Part shown: positions 23,311 to 32,036 of the stretch, piece by piece
How positions within the stretch are numbered: the first letter of the stretch is position 1
How the letters are laid out: each line of letters opens with the position of its first letter
NCBI GenBank assembly: GCA_017961175.1
Contig: JAGCXV010000069.1
Span: 1-35,918 of the forward strand
Reading direction: 5' to 3'
DNA: 35,918 nucleotides
Source of the DNA: Bacteroidales bacterium
Lineage (GTDB): Bacteria > Bacteroidota > Bacteroidia > Bacteroidales > UBA932
Translations under genes and position numbers: made by a program
Notes under the pieces: generated by a model
Database searches by the model: none
The model's input: only the letters and a program-made list of their open reading frames with translations
What the model was told of the DNA's origin: nothing

Positions 23311-25824
23311 ATGACCCGTCTGGCCCTGGCCGTCTACCGCTTTTTCAGGAAGAGGCGCGCGGTATTCTATATAGTCCTCCTGGGCAGTTTCATCCTGCTG
23401 GCTTTCCTGGCCGGCCGGATGTACTATGAGGAGGATATAACCAAGCTCCTCCCGGCAACGGAAGAAAACAGCGGAGTCAGATATGTCTTTGACCGTCTGA
23501 GAGTCAAGGACAAGATCTTTGTGGAACTAAGGATAACGGACACCACGATGAGCCCTCAGGATATGGTGGACACTCTGGTTTCCGCCTCCGACAGGCTCTG
23601 CGATTCCATAAAGGCTCACGACAGTGACGGCTACATGCAGGACATCCTTAACAGGATAGACCCTTCCCTTCTGGAAGACGGAGCCTTCCTGATCCTGGAC
23701 AACGCCCCTTGTTTCCTTGACAGCACCTGCTATCCGGCTCTGGACAATCTCATGAACGCCAGCAGCCTGGATTCCCTTATGCAGGAGAATGCGGATATCC
23801 TCGCCGAGGATGCATCCGGAATGTGGTACGACATCATCTGCAAAGACCCTCTGGCCTTCCGCAGCCTGGCGATGAGGAACCTTGCTTCCGCCGGAGGAGA
23901 CCTTTCCGACGGTTCTGCCCACAAGGAAAGCGGAAAGCTCACCCTCACGGATTTCCACCTGATGAGTTCAGACAGCACGGTGGCACTGGCTTATGTCTCC
24001 CCTGCCTTCCGGGCAATGGACAGCAAGTCCGGCTCCCATCTGATAAGCCTGATCGAAGCAGAGGCTGAGGAACTCTACAAGGTATGCCCGCAGGTAGAAG
24101 TTCTCATCTGCGGCAAATCCACCAAGAGTGTCTACACGGCAAGGCGCATCAAGAAAGACCTGGTGCTGACTGTCAGCATCGCCCTGTTCATTATCATACT
24201 GATTATCGGATACTGCTTCCGCACAAAGGACACTCTGCTGTATATGCTGCTGCCTTTGATCTGGGGAGTGGTAGCCGCAATCGCCGCCGTTTACCTGATC
24301 CAGGGGCAGATGTCTTTCATCGCCCTGGGTATCGGATGTATAGTGGTTGGAGTGGCCCTGAGCTACTGCATCCACATCATAACCCATCACAAGTATATAG
24401 CCTCAGTCGAGCAGGTCATCCGCGACCAGGCAAAACCTGTAGCACTGGGATGCATCACCACCGTGGGCTCACTTCTGGGACTGATTTTCACCAAGTCTTC
24501 CCTCCTCAGCGATTTCGGCCTTATGGCCTCTCTGGTGATGGTCGGAACAACTCTGGCCGCAATATTCTTCCTGCCGCAGTTCTTCAGGAATTCCACCGGA
24601 AAGAAAAACGAAAAGGCTTTCGAGGCTATCGAGAAAATCACAACCTATCCATACCACAAGAGCGGATGGGTGATAGTTCTGGTTGTCATACTGTTTATCC
24701 TCAGCGTTATCTTTACAAGGGGAAAGGCAAACTTCGACACGGACCTTTTCCACCTTGCCTACAGCGATCCTAAACTCATAACCGCAGAGCAGGTTTACGA
24801 CGCCAAGCTGGAGAATGGCCTCCAGACAAAGTACATTGCCGTGCGCTCCAAAGACCTGGACAGCGCCCTGGCCCTGAACCAGGTAATGGCAGAAGAATGC
24901 CAGGCCCTTCAGGACAAGGGAACCATATCATCCTTCAATACGGTCTCCAACCTTCTTATCCCTTCAACGGAACAGGCGGAGAGGATCAGCCTCTGGAACG
25001 CCTACTTTACCCCGGAAAAGAAAAGCCTGGTAAAGAAAATGACCGCGGCTGCAGCTGAGCGGAACGGCTTTGAAGCGGATATGTTCGAGCCATTCTACGA
25101 GGCTCTGGACAAAGAATATTCTCCTGTGGACGTGTTCTCCAGCGGAACCGTTCCAAACGAGATAATGGGCAACTTCATAGAGAAGAACGAAGACGGAACC
25201 TACCTGGTGCTCACCACCATCAAGGCCAAGGACGCCGACAGCCTGTGGAGAGCTTCCGAAATCCTCGCCGGTGGCGGCCAGGAAAAGAACAAGGACCTTT
25301 CCGGCGGAGTCGTGGTGATAGACCCTCTGTTCTACACCACCAATATGCTGGAGATCATGGAACACGACTTCAACACCGTGCTGCTGATTTCCTCGCTGTT
25401 CGTTCTGGTTATCCTGCTTCTGGCTTTCAGGAACATTGTCCACGCCCTGATCGCGTTCCTGCCTATGTTCATGAGCTGGTTTATGGTGCTTGGCTTCATG
25501 AGGCTGTTCGGCATAGAGTTCAACCTGATCAATATGGTAATCTCCACCTTCATCTTCGGAATGGGAGTGGACTACAGCATCTTCGTGATGGACGGGCTGA
25601 TCAAGGGCAAGGAAAGGGAAGACCTTCTCAAATATCACCGCAGCGCCATATTCTTCTCCGCGGTGATGCTGATCCTGGCTGTAAGCAGCTTGCTGTTTGC
25701 CGTTCATCCGGCCATTTCCTCCATCGGTCTTTCAACCCTGGCGGGCATGATTTCCACCATCGTGATAACCTTCACCCTGCAGCCTTACCTGTTCTACAAA
25801 TGGGAGGCGTACAGACATAAATGA
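23311..25824 (+). CDS. MMPL/RND family lipid exporter
   Basis: 837 residues with the two-fold RND layout: helix 1 at about 16-36, a periplasmic domain, five helices at about 285-430, a further helix at about 451-470, a second periplasmic domain, and a final five helices at about 690-830. Signature segments include GIGCIVVGVALSYCIHIITHH in the first half and FIFGMGVDYSIFVMDGL in the second, the paired helix-4 Asp/Tyr proton-relay region of MMPL proteins. Such transporters move lipids, glycolipids or polyenes out of the inner membrane using the proton gradient. Direct abutment to the ACP and a 4-base overlap with the FAD oxidoreductase place it as the export step of this cluster. Confidence 0.92.
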   Translation: MTRLALAVYRFFRKRRAVFYIVLLGSFILLAFLAGRMYYEEDITKLLPATEENSGVRYVFDRLRVKDKIFVELRITDTTMSPQDMVDTLVSASDRLCDSIKAHDSDGYMQDILNRIDPSLLEDGAFLILDNAPCFLDSTCYPALDNLMNASSLDSLMQENADILAEDASGMWYDIICKDPLAFRSLAMRNLASAGGDLSDGSAHKESGKLTLTDFHLMSSDSTVALAYVSPAFRAMDSKSGSHLISLIEAEAEELYKVCPQVEVLICGKSTKSVYTARRIKKDLVLTVSIALFIIILIIGYCFRTKDTLLYMLLPLIWGVVAAIAAVYLIQGQMSFIALGIGCIVVGVALSYCIHIITHHKYIASVEQVIRDQAKPVALGCITTVGSLLGLIFTKSSLLSDFGLMASLVMVGTTLAAIFFLPQFFRNSTGKKNEKAFEAIEKITTYPYHKSGWVIVLVVILFILSVIFTRGKANFDTDLFHLAYSDPKLITAEQVYDAKLENGLQTKYIAVRSKDLDSALALNQVMAEECQALQDKGTISSFNTVSNLLIPSTEQAERISLWNAYFTPEKKSLVKKMTAAAAERNGFEADMFEPFYEALDKEYSPVDVFSSGTVPNEIMGNFIEKNEDGTYLVLTTIKAKDADSLWRASEILAGGGQEKNKDLSGGVVVIDPLFYTTNMLEIMEHDFNTVLLISSLFVLVILLLAFRNIVHALIAFLPMFMSWFMVLGFMRLFGIEFNLINMVISTFIFGMGVDYSIFVMDGLIKGKEREDLLKYHRSAIFFSAVMLILAVSSLLFAVHPAISSIGLSTLAGMISTIVITFTLQPYLFYKWEAYRHK

Positions 25825-27314
25825 AATACGACGTCATCATATTAGGCAGCGGGCTGGGAGGTCTGGAATGCGCCTTCATACTCGCCAAGTGCGGCATGAA
25901 CGTGTGCGTGGTGGAAAAGAACGCCGCCCTGGGAGGATGTCTGCAGAGTTTCCGCAGGGGTAAGGAGGAGTTCGACACCGGATTCCACTATGTGGGAGCA
26001 CTTGGAAAGGGCCAGATTCTGGAAAGGATATTCAGCCACCTGGGCCTGATGGACCTTCCGTGGCATCAGCTGGATACAGAAGGCTTTGACCAGGTCTATT
26101 TCAAGGACAAGGACATTCTGCTGGAAAACGGATACGGCCGGTTTGCAAGGTCTCTCTCTGCGATATTTCCGGAAAGCCAGAAAGAACTGGAAGACTATTC
26201 CGCCTTCCTGGAGAAAGTCGGAAACGGCATCGCGGACCCTATCCTGAAAGGGTCCCACGGCTTCAGCTCCATCAACTCGCTGTTTGAAAAAAGCGCCTAC
26301 GGACATCTTTGCCAAAGCATCAGCGATCCGCTCCTCAGAAACATTCTGAGCGGAACATCCCTGAAACTGGAACTCAGGCGCGGAACCCTTCCGCTCTACA
26401 CCTTTGCCCAGATCAACAGCTCCTACATACAGAGCGCCTGGAGGCTTAAGGGAAGAGGCTCTTTGATCGCCGATACGTTAGCGGAGGGAATAAGGAAAAT
26501 GGGCGGAACCGTCCTGACAAACGCCACCGTAACCTCCCTGGAGGAAAAGGACGGGAATGTTTGCCAGGCTCAAATCCTGCACAAGGGCAGCCAGGAAACC
26601 CTGACTGCAAACCTTTTTGTCTCCGACCTCAGTCCCCAGCTTACACTGGAGCTCCTGAAAGACAGCCCTAACCTCAGGCCTGTCTTCCGCCGCAGGATCA
26701 ACCGCCTGGAGCAGACCTGCGGATTCTTTACAGTTAACCTAAAGCTCCAGGAGGGCAAGATCCCTTACCTTAACCGCAACATCTACTGCTACACCCCGGA
26801 CCTGGAATCCGTCTGGGACATTGCTGAAAGCCAGACCGGGAAAACGGTAAAAGGTGTTCTTGTCAGCCAGCAGGTTCCTGAAAACGGAGGAGCAGCAACC
26901 CAGATGGATATTCTTACCCCTATGGACTATTCCGAGGTGGAGAGGTGGAAAGACACGCTGCCTAACCGCCGTGGAGAAGAATACCTGGCCTTCAAGGCAA
27001 AAAAGGCAGAAGAGTGCATCCTCCTTGCCCAGGAATGCTTCCCAGGCCTGAAAGATTCCATAGAAACCATATACACAAGTTCTCCGCTTACCTACATGAA
27101 CTACACCGGTGCTGTAAAAGGCACCGCCTACGGCATCCGGAAAGACTGCAACAACCTCACACAGACGCTATTAACGCCAAAGACACCGTTTGCCAACCTA
27201 TACTTTACAGGCCAGAACCTGAACCTCCACGGAATACTTGGAGTTTCCCTCACATCCCTGCTTACCTGCTCGGAAATTTTGGGAAAGGAACCAGTGGTAC
27301 CGTTTTTGGAGTAA
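25821..27314 (+). CDS. FAD-dependent CrtI-like oxidoreductase (phytoene desaturase/retinol saturase family)
   Basis: 497 residues. The N-terminus has the dinucleotide fold DVIILGSGLGGLECAFILAK (GxGxxG at about 9-14), followed by VVEKNAALGGCLQSFRR and FDTGFHYVGALG, typical of CrtI and retinol saturase relatives. The C-terminus has the FAD-closing segment PFANLYFTGQNLNLHGILGV. Members desaturate, saturate or isomerise polyene or isoprenoid chains. No isoprenoid gene is present, so a carrier- or lipid-bound acyl/polyene substrate made by the neighbouring synthase is the reasonable inference. A 4-base ATGA overlap with the MMPL gene supports translational coupling. Confidence 0.92.
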   Translation: MKYDVIILGSGLGGLECAFILAKCGMNVCVVEKNAALGGCLQSFRRGKEEFDTGFHYVGALGKGQILERIFSHLGLMDLPWHQLDTEGFDQVYFKDKDILLENGYGRFARSLSAIFPESQKELEDYSAFLEKVGNGIADPILKGSHGFSSINSLFEKSAYGHLCQSISDPLLRNILSGTSLKLELRRGTLPLYTFAQINSSYIQSAWRLKGRGSLIADTLAEGIRKMGGTVLTNATVTSLEEKDGNVCQAQILHKGSQETLTANLFVSDLSPQLTLELLKDSPNLRPVFRRRINRLEQTCGFFTVNLKLQEGKIPYLNRNIYCYTPDLESVWDIAESQTGKTVKGVLVSQQVPENGGAATQMDILTPMDYSEVERWKDTLPNRRGEEYLAFKAKKAEECILLAQECFPGLKDSIETIYTSSPLTYMNYTGAVKGTAYGIRKDCNNLTQTLLTPKTPFANLYFTGQNLNLHGILGVSLTSLLTCSEILGKEPVVPFLE

Positions 27315-27326
27315 ATTTGTACCGTT

Positions 27327-27968
27327 ATGAAAAAGTTATTCATCGCCATACTGTCCTTGTGCGTTCTGACTAGCGCCGCTGGCTTGTCGCAGAGCAAGGA
27401 AAAAGTTCTGGCAGACATCCAGAAAAAGAACGAAAGCTACAAGACCATTACCTCCAGCTGCACCCAGGTCAAGACAATGAAGGGAATGAAGAAAAGTGTG
27501 GAGAGCAGCGGCAAGATGTACTTCGTAAGGGCTACCGAGAAACTTTCCATGCAGCTTACTCACGACAGGGTCAAGCACAAGGACAAGGAAAACCAGCTGA
27601 TCATAAACGGAGACAAGGTCACGATGATAAGCGGCGGAACCCGCAACGTCTTCAACACCAAGACGGACCACAATATGAACATCCTGAAGGGAACCTTGAT
27701 CAGCTGCATCAAGGGGCAAATAGAAAAGGCTGCCCAGCTCAACAAGTCAGACATCAAGATGACTGTCAACGACAAGTACTATGTCTTTGAGATGAACATT
27801 GCCAAGCACGCAAAGGGAAGGTGGAACCATCTGACCGCATCCTACAGCAAGAAAGACCTTACCCTGTGCATATTCACCCTCACGGAGAAAAACGGGAACA
27901 CCACCACCTGGAACACCCTGGAAAAGGAGTTCAACGGAGTGATCCTGGACGATCAGTTCAACTATTAA
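27327..27968 (+). CDS. LolA-like periplasmic lipid/lipoprotein carrier
   Basis: 213 residues with a signal peptide ending near GLSQ. The mature part has the LolA pattern: VLADIQKKNESYKTITSSCT, repeated beta-strand pairs (GKMYFVRATEKLSMQLTH, ENQLIINGDKVTMISGGTR), and ITVNDKYYVF-like strands near the C-terminus. LolA/LolB-fold proteins hold acyl chains in a hydrophobic half-barrel and carry lipoproteins or lipids across the periplasm. As the next gene after an MMPL exporter and an oxidoreductase, it likely ferries this pathway's product to the outer membrane. A TAAATTTG box (27312-27319) overlaps the previous stop, but the 12-base gap favours cotranscription. Confidence 0.84.
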   Translation: MKKLFIAILSLCVLTSAAGLSQSKEKVLADIQKKNESYKTITSSCTQVKTMKGMKKSVESSGKMYFVRATEKLSMQLTHDRVKHKDKENQLIINGDKVTMISGGTRNVFNTKTDHNMNILKGTLISCIKGQIEKAAQLNKSDIKMTVNDKYYVFEMNIAKHAKGRWNHLTASYSKKDLTLCIFTLTEKNGNTTTWNTLEKEFNGVILDDQFNY

Positions 27969-27980
27969 AGCTTTTACGGA

Positions 27981-30587
27981 ATGGGCAAACGGGGAATACT
28001 GAAACTTCTGCCGGCGTTGCTGCTGGCCGCCCTGCTTTTGCCATCATTCGCCGATGCCCAGAGCACAAGGGTAAAGGGCCGTGTCACCGATGCAGACACG
28101 GGAGAAGGCCTTCCATTTGCCAACGTTTATTTCAAGGGTACCACCATCGGCGTTTCCACAGACCTTGACGGCTATTACACCCTTGAAACCAGAGACCAGA
28201 CCGTAGATCTGCTCAGGTTCGAGATGCTGAGCTACATCCCGGTGGAAAAGCAGGTCAAGAAAGGAGCGTTCAACCAGCTGGACATTGCCCTGAAGATTGA
28301 GGAAAACCTCCTCAACCAGATTGTGGTAAAGCCGGACTACCGCTACATCCGCTGGATTCTTTCCAACATAGAAAGGGCCAAGAAAATCAACAATCCTGAA
28401 GAGAGAGACCGCTACGAGTGCCGCCTCTACACCAAGATGGAGCTCGACCTTGTCAACGCGGATACCCAGATAAAGAACAAGCTGCTGAGGAAAAACTTCG
28501 GGTTCGTGTTCGACTATATGGACACTTCCGTTATCAGCGGAAAGCCATATCTGCCGATTATGATATCGGAGAACAACTCCAGGTTCTACAGGCAGAAAGA
28601 CCCTTCCCAGACGAAGGAAATCATCGAAGCCACCCGCATATCTGGAGTAAAGGACGAGGCCACCTTCGCCCAGTTTACCGGCAACATGCACATCCGCACC
28701 AACTTCTACGACGACTTCATCAACCTGTTCAACGTCCAGATCCCGTCTCCGGTGAGCGGCCCTAACGTTTACTACGACTATTTCCTCATAGACAGCCTCA
28801 ACATAGACGGAAGGAAGACCTATCATATACGCTTCCACCCTTCTAAGCTGGTTTCCTCCCCGACTTTCGACGGGGAAATGAGGATTGACGCAAAGGACTG
28901 GGCTATCAGGGAGATCCACGTTAAGCTCAAGAAAGGAAGCAACGTAAACTGGATCAGGGACCTCGTCCTGGATTCCGAATACCAGCTTGTCGGAGGAAGA
29001 GGCTCCTACCAGGGAAAGGACTCCCTGTGGTTCTTCAAGCAGGACAAGATGTACGCGGACTTTTCGGTGACGATGAGAGATTCCTCCAAGCTGATGTCTT
29101 TCCTCGGAAGGAGGCAGTGCGACTATCTCGACCCGAGGTTCGACCGGCAAATGCCGGACAGCGTGGCCAAGCTCATGAGCAACGTGGTGACCGGCAAGAA
29201 TCCTCTGATCGACGACGAGGCCTACTGGGAGCAGAACCGCCCTTACGCCCTCAGCGAGAAGGAAAGCAACATCTACAAGATGGTGGATTCCATCAAGAAC
29301 GTTCCGCTGTACCATAACATCTATACCATCGTAAACACCTTTGTAAACGGGCATTACGACTTCAAGTACTTTGGAGTGGGTCCTTACTTCAAGCTATTCA
29401 GCTTCAACAACATAGAAGGTGCAAGGTTCCAGTTCGGCGGAAGGACCACGGAAGATTTCAGCAAGAAGATCAGGCTTTCCGGCCACATAGCATATGGAAC
29501 CAAGGACAAGGACTTCAAGGGAAAGATAATGGCCGAATACATGTTCAGCAATCTGCCTACCCGTAAAATCGTTGTCAGTGCAAGCAGGGACCTTGTCCAG
29601 ATGGGAAGAGGTACGGATGCCCTTACGGAAGGCAACATCATGTCCTCCCTGCTCAACAAAGGCAACAGCGAGAGGATGAGTCCTGTCAACGATTATTCCA
29701 TTTCCTATGTCCACGAGTGGAACGAGGGATTCAACAACAGCATCGGCCTGGAAAGCCGTAGGGTTTATTCCAACCGCTATGTGCCTATGTTCACTCCCGA
29801 CAGCGTCCACGTAACCAGCGTTTCTTCCAACCAGCTGCATTATACCGCCCGCTTCTCCTGGGACGAGACGGTTACCCGCGGAACTTTTGACAAGATATAT
29901 GTCCTTACACACTATCCCGTTGTTACCATAGACCTTGTGGGAGCGGCCAAGGGAATGAGTCACAATGACTTCGGATTTTTCCGCGCGGAAGCTACCGTGG
30001 ACTATACCCTGCCTCTGCCGCCGTTCGGAACATCCAAGTTCCATCTTACCGGCGGAAAGATCGTGGGCAAGGTTCCATATCCTTTCCTCAAACTCCACGA
30101 AGGAAACGGTACCTATTTCCTGGACAAGAGCGCGTTCGCCTGCATGGACTTCTACGAGTTTGCCTCAGACACCTGGACCACACTCTTCTACGAACATAAC
30201 TTCAGAGGCTTCTTCCTGGGCAAGATTCCGCTTATGAAGAGACTCCAGTGGAGAGAAGTCTTCACCCTCAAAGCCGGCTACGGCACCCTGTCAAAGGTTA
30301 ATAACGGTATTACCGACGGAAAGATCGGAAATCCTTCCAGCACCATCATGGGAACCGGCCCTGGAGCAAAATACGAGGGCATGGAAGCCCGCCTGCTCTT
30401 CCCTGAAGGCATGAGCTCTCTGAGAAAACCTTATGTGGAAATGGGTGTTGGCGTGACCAATATCTTCAGGGTATTCCGCGTAGATGTCTTCTGGAGAATG
30501 ACTCACCGCTTCAAGATAGAAGATGGCGTAAAGGTCAAGAAAAACCACCGTGCCGCCATCAACTTCGGCTTCGAATGGGCCTTCTAA
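27981..30587 (+). CDS. DUF5686/carboxypeptidase-regulatory-like outer-membrane protein
   Basis: 868 residues. A signal peptide ends at SFADAQ (near residue 27). Residues about 31-115 are a CarboxypepD_reg-like beta-sandwich (VKGRVTDADTGEGLPFANVY, DLDGYYTLET). The remainder matches DUF5686, a large Bacteroidota family, with alternating beta-strands that suggest an outer-membrane barrel and a terminal aromatic strand (INFGFEWAF). There is no TonB plug, so it is not a standard TonB-dependent receptor. Twelve bases after the LolA-like gene, it may be the outer-membrane end point of the pathway. Exact role unknown. Confidence 0.87.
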   Translation: MGKRGILKLLPALLLAALLLPSFADAQSTRVKGRVTDADTGEGLPFANVYFKGTTIGVSTDLDGYYTLETRDQTVDLLRFEMLSYIPVEKQVKKGAFNQLDIALKIEENLLNQIVVKPDYRYIRWILSNIERAKKINNPEERDRYECRLYTKMELDLVNADTQIKNKLLRKNFGFVFDYMDTSVISGKPYLPIMISENNSRFYRQKDPSQTKEIIEATRISGVKDEATFAQFTGNMHIRTNFYDDFINLFNVQIPSPVSGPNVYYDYFLIDSLNIDGRKTYHIRFHPSKLVSSPTFDGEMRIDAKDWAIREIHVKLKKGSNVNWIRDLVLDSEYQLVGGRGSYQGKDSLWFFKQDKMYADFSVTMRDSSKLMSFLGRRQCDYLDPRFDRQMPDSVAKLMSNVVTGKNPLIDDEAYWEQNRPYALSEKESNIYKMVDSIKNVPLYHNIYTIVNTFVNGHYDFKYFGVGPYFKLFSFNNIEGARFQFGGRTTEDFSKKIRLSGHIAYGTKDKDFKGKIMAEYMFSNLPTRKIVVSASRDLVQMGRGTDALTEGNIMSSLLNKGNSERMSPVNDYSISYVHEWNEGFNNSIGLESRRVYSNRYVPMFTPDSVHVTSVSSNQLHYTARFSWDETVTRGTFDKIYVLTHYPVVTIDLVGAAKGMSHNDFGFFRAEATVDYTLPLPPFGTSKFHLTGGKIVGKVPYPFLKLHEGNGTYFLDKSAFACMDFYEFASDTWTTLFYEHNFRGFFLGKIPLMKRLQWREVFTLKAGYGTLSKVNNGITDGKIGNPSSTIMGTGPGAKYEGMEARLLFPEGMSSLRKPYVEMGVGVTNIFRVFRVDVFWRMTHRFKIEDGVKVKKNHRAAINFGFEWAF

Positions 30588-30613
30588 CAAGACTAAACTC
30601 AAAAACTTCAAAT

Positions 30614-31960
30614 ATGAAACAATACATAGAGAAGAACAAAGACCGTTTCTTCGAAGAACTTTTCTCAATTCTCAGAATCCCTTCCATCAGCGCCAAGAAA
30701 GAGCACAAGGCAGATATGCTAAAGTGCGCCAAAAGACTCGTTGAACTGCTTAAAAAGGCAGGTGCAGACAAGGCAGACGTTTATCCTACAGCCGGCAACC
30801 CTGTTGTCTTCGGCCAGAAAATGATAGACCCTAAGGCCAAGACCGTTATGGTTTACGGCCATTATGACGTGCAGCCTGCCGAGCCTCTGGAGAAGTGGAA
30901 CTCCAATCCTTTCGAGCCAGAGATCCACGACGGGGCTATCTGGGGAAGAGGTGCCAATGACGACAAGGGCCAGCTTTTCATGCATATCAAGGCTTTTGAA
31001 TATCTGGTAAAGACCAAGCAGCTCAAGCATAACGTCAAGTTCATCTTCGAGGGCGAGGAGGAAATCGGAAGCCCTTCCCTTCCTGCCTGGGTAAAGAAGA
31101 ACAAGAAGATGCTCGCAAGCGACGTTATCCTTGTCTCCGACACCACCATGATCAGCGAGAAAGTCCCTTCCATCAACTGCGGTATGAGGGGCCTTGCCTA
31201 TCTGGAAGTTACCGTCACCGGCCCTAACAAGGACCTTCATTCCGGCCATTACGGCGGAGCCGTTGCCAACCCTATCAATGTCCTCTGCGATATGATTTCA
31301 TCGCTGATAGACAAAAACGGCAAGGTTAAGGTAAAGGGCTTCTACGATGATGTCGTTAACCTCAGCAAGGCAGACCGCGCCCAGCTTGCCAGGGCTCCTT
31401 TCAACCTCAACGAGTACAAGAAATTCCTCGGCATAAAGGAAGTCAAGGGAGAAAAGGGCTACACCACCCTCGAGAGAACCGGCATCCGTCCTTGCCTGGA
31501 CGTCTGCGGAATCTGGGGCGGCTACACGGGAGAAGGCGCCAAGACCGTCCTTCCATCCACAGCCCACGCCAAGATATCGATGAGGCTTGTTCCTAACCAG
31601 GACAGTGCCAAGATAACCAAGCTCTTCAAGCAGCATTTCCTCTCTATCGCCCCTAAGTACGTCAAGGTTAAGGTAGAGGAGAAAGAAGGCGGAAACGGCT
31701 TCCTGATCCCAATCACCTCCACTGCCTTCCAGGCCGCCTCAAAGGCCATGAAGGAAGTTCTGGGCATAGAGCCTGTTCCAAGCCGTGGCGGCGGAAGCAT
31801 CGCTGTCCTTGCAGATATGCAGAAGATCCTGGGCACAGACCCTCTGCTGATGGGATTCGGCCTTGAGAGAGACACCATCCACTCCCCTAACGAGAGCTAC
31901 CTGCTCAAGCAGTTCTTTGGCGGAATGGAATCCATCGCCCTCTTCTACAAATACTACTAA
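30614..31960 (+). CDS. M20 family metallodipeptidase
   Basis: 448 residues from the ATG at 30614; 13 codons of upstream frame overlap the previous gene and are dropped. It lacks a signal peptide and should act in the cytosol. Zinc-site motifs are complete: MVYGHYDVQPAEP, GAIWGRGANDDKGQLFMH, FEGEEEIGSPSL, and the late GFGLERDTIHSPNESY. The dimerisation lid starts near NCGMRGLAYLEVTV. The closest class is the PepV/CNDP-like dipeptidases that split Xaa-Xaa dipeptides. It is 26 bases after the DUF5686 gene and ends the run before a strong terminator; its role is probably general peptide turnover, and its link to the lipid genes may be only positional. Confidence 0.94.
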   Translation: MKQYIEKNKDRFFEELFSILRIPSISAKKEHKADMLKCAKRLVELLKKAGADKADVYPTAGNPVVFGQKMIDPKAKTVMVYGHYDVQPAEPLEKWNSNPFEPEIHDGAIWGRGANDDKGQLFMHIKAFEYLVKTKQLKHNVKFIFEGEEEIGSPSLPAWVKKNKKMLASDVILVSDTTMISEKVPSINCGMRGLAYLEVTVTGPNKDLHSGHYGGAVANPINVLCDMISSLIDKNGKVKVKGFYDDVVNLSKADRAQLARAPFNLNEYKKFLGIKEVKGEKGYTTLERTGIRPCLDVCGIWGGYTGEGAKTVLPSTAHAKISMRLVPNQDSAKITKLFKQHFLSIAPKYVKVKVEEKEGGNGFLIPITSTAFQAASKAMKEVLGIEPVPSRGGGSIAVLADMQKILGTDPLLMGFGLERDTIHSPNESYLLKQFFGGMESIALFYKYY

Positions 31961-31986
31961 CAGATTTTCAGATATCTGAAAAGAAA

Positions 31987-32016
31987 AAAAGCACTTGCAG
32001 AAACGCAAGTGCTTTT
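31987..32016 (+). terminator. Intrinsic terminator after the M20 gene
   Basis: Twelve perfect pairs (AAAAGCACTTGC 31987-31998 with GCAAGTGCTTTT 32005-32016) around AGAAAC, followed by AATTTATT. Symmetric ends let it serve the convergent lipoprotein gene too. Confidence 0.85.
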
Positions 32017-32036
32017 AATTTATTGCTCTGTATTTC

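Noticed and set aside
27312-27319. TAAATTTG box before the LolA-like gene as an internal promoter
   Set aside because: It overlaps the previous stop codon, has no -33 box, and lies only 7 bases from the ATG inside a tight gene run, so it may be chance.
28044-29354. 436-codon minus-strand frame opposite the DUF5686 gene
   Set aside because: Antisense to a well-supported family within a tight operon; Val/Glu-rich sequence without motifs.
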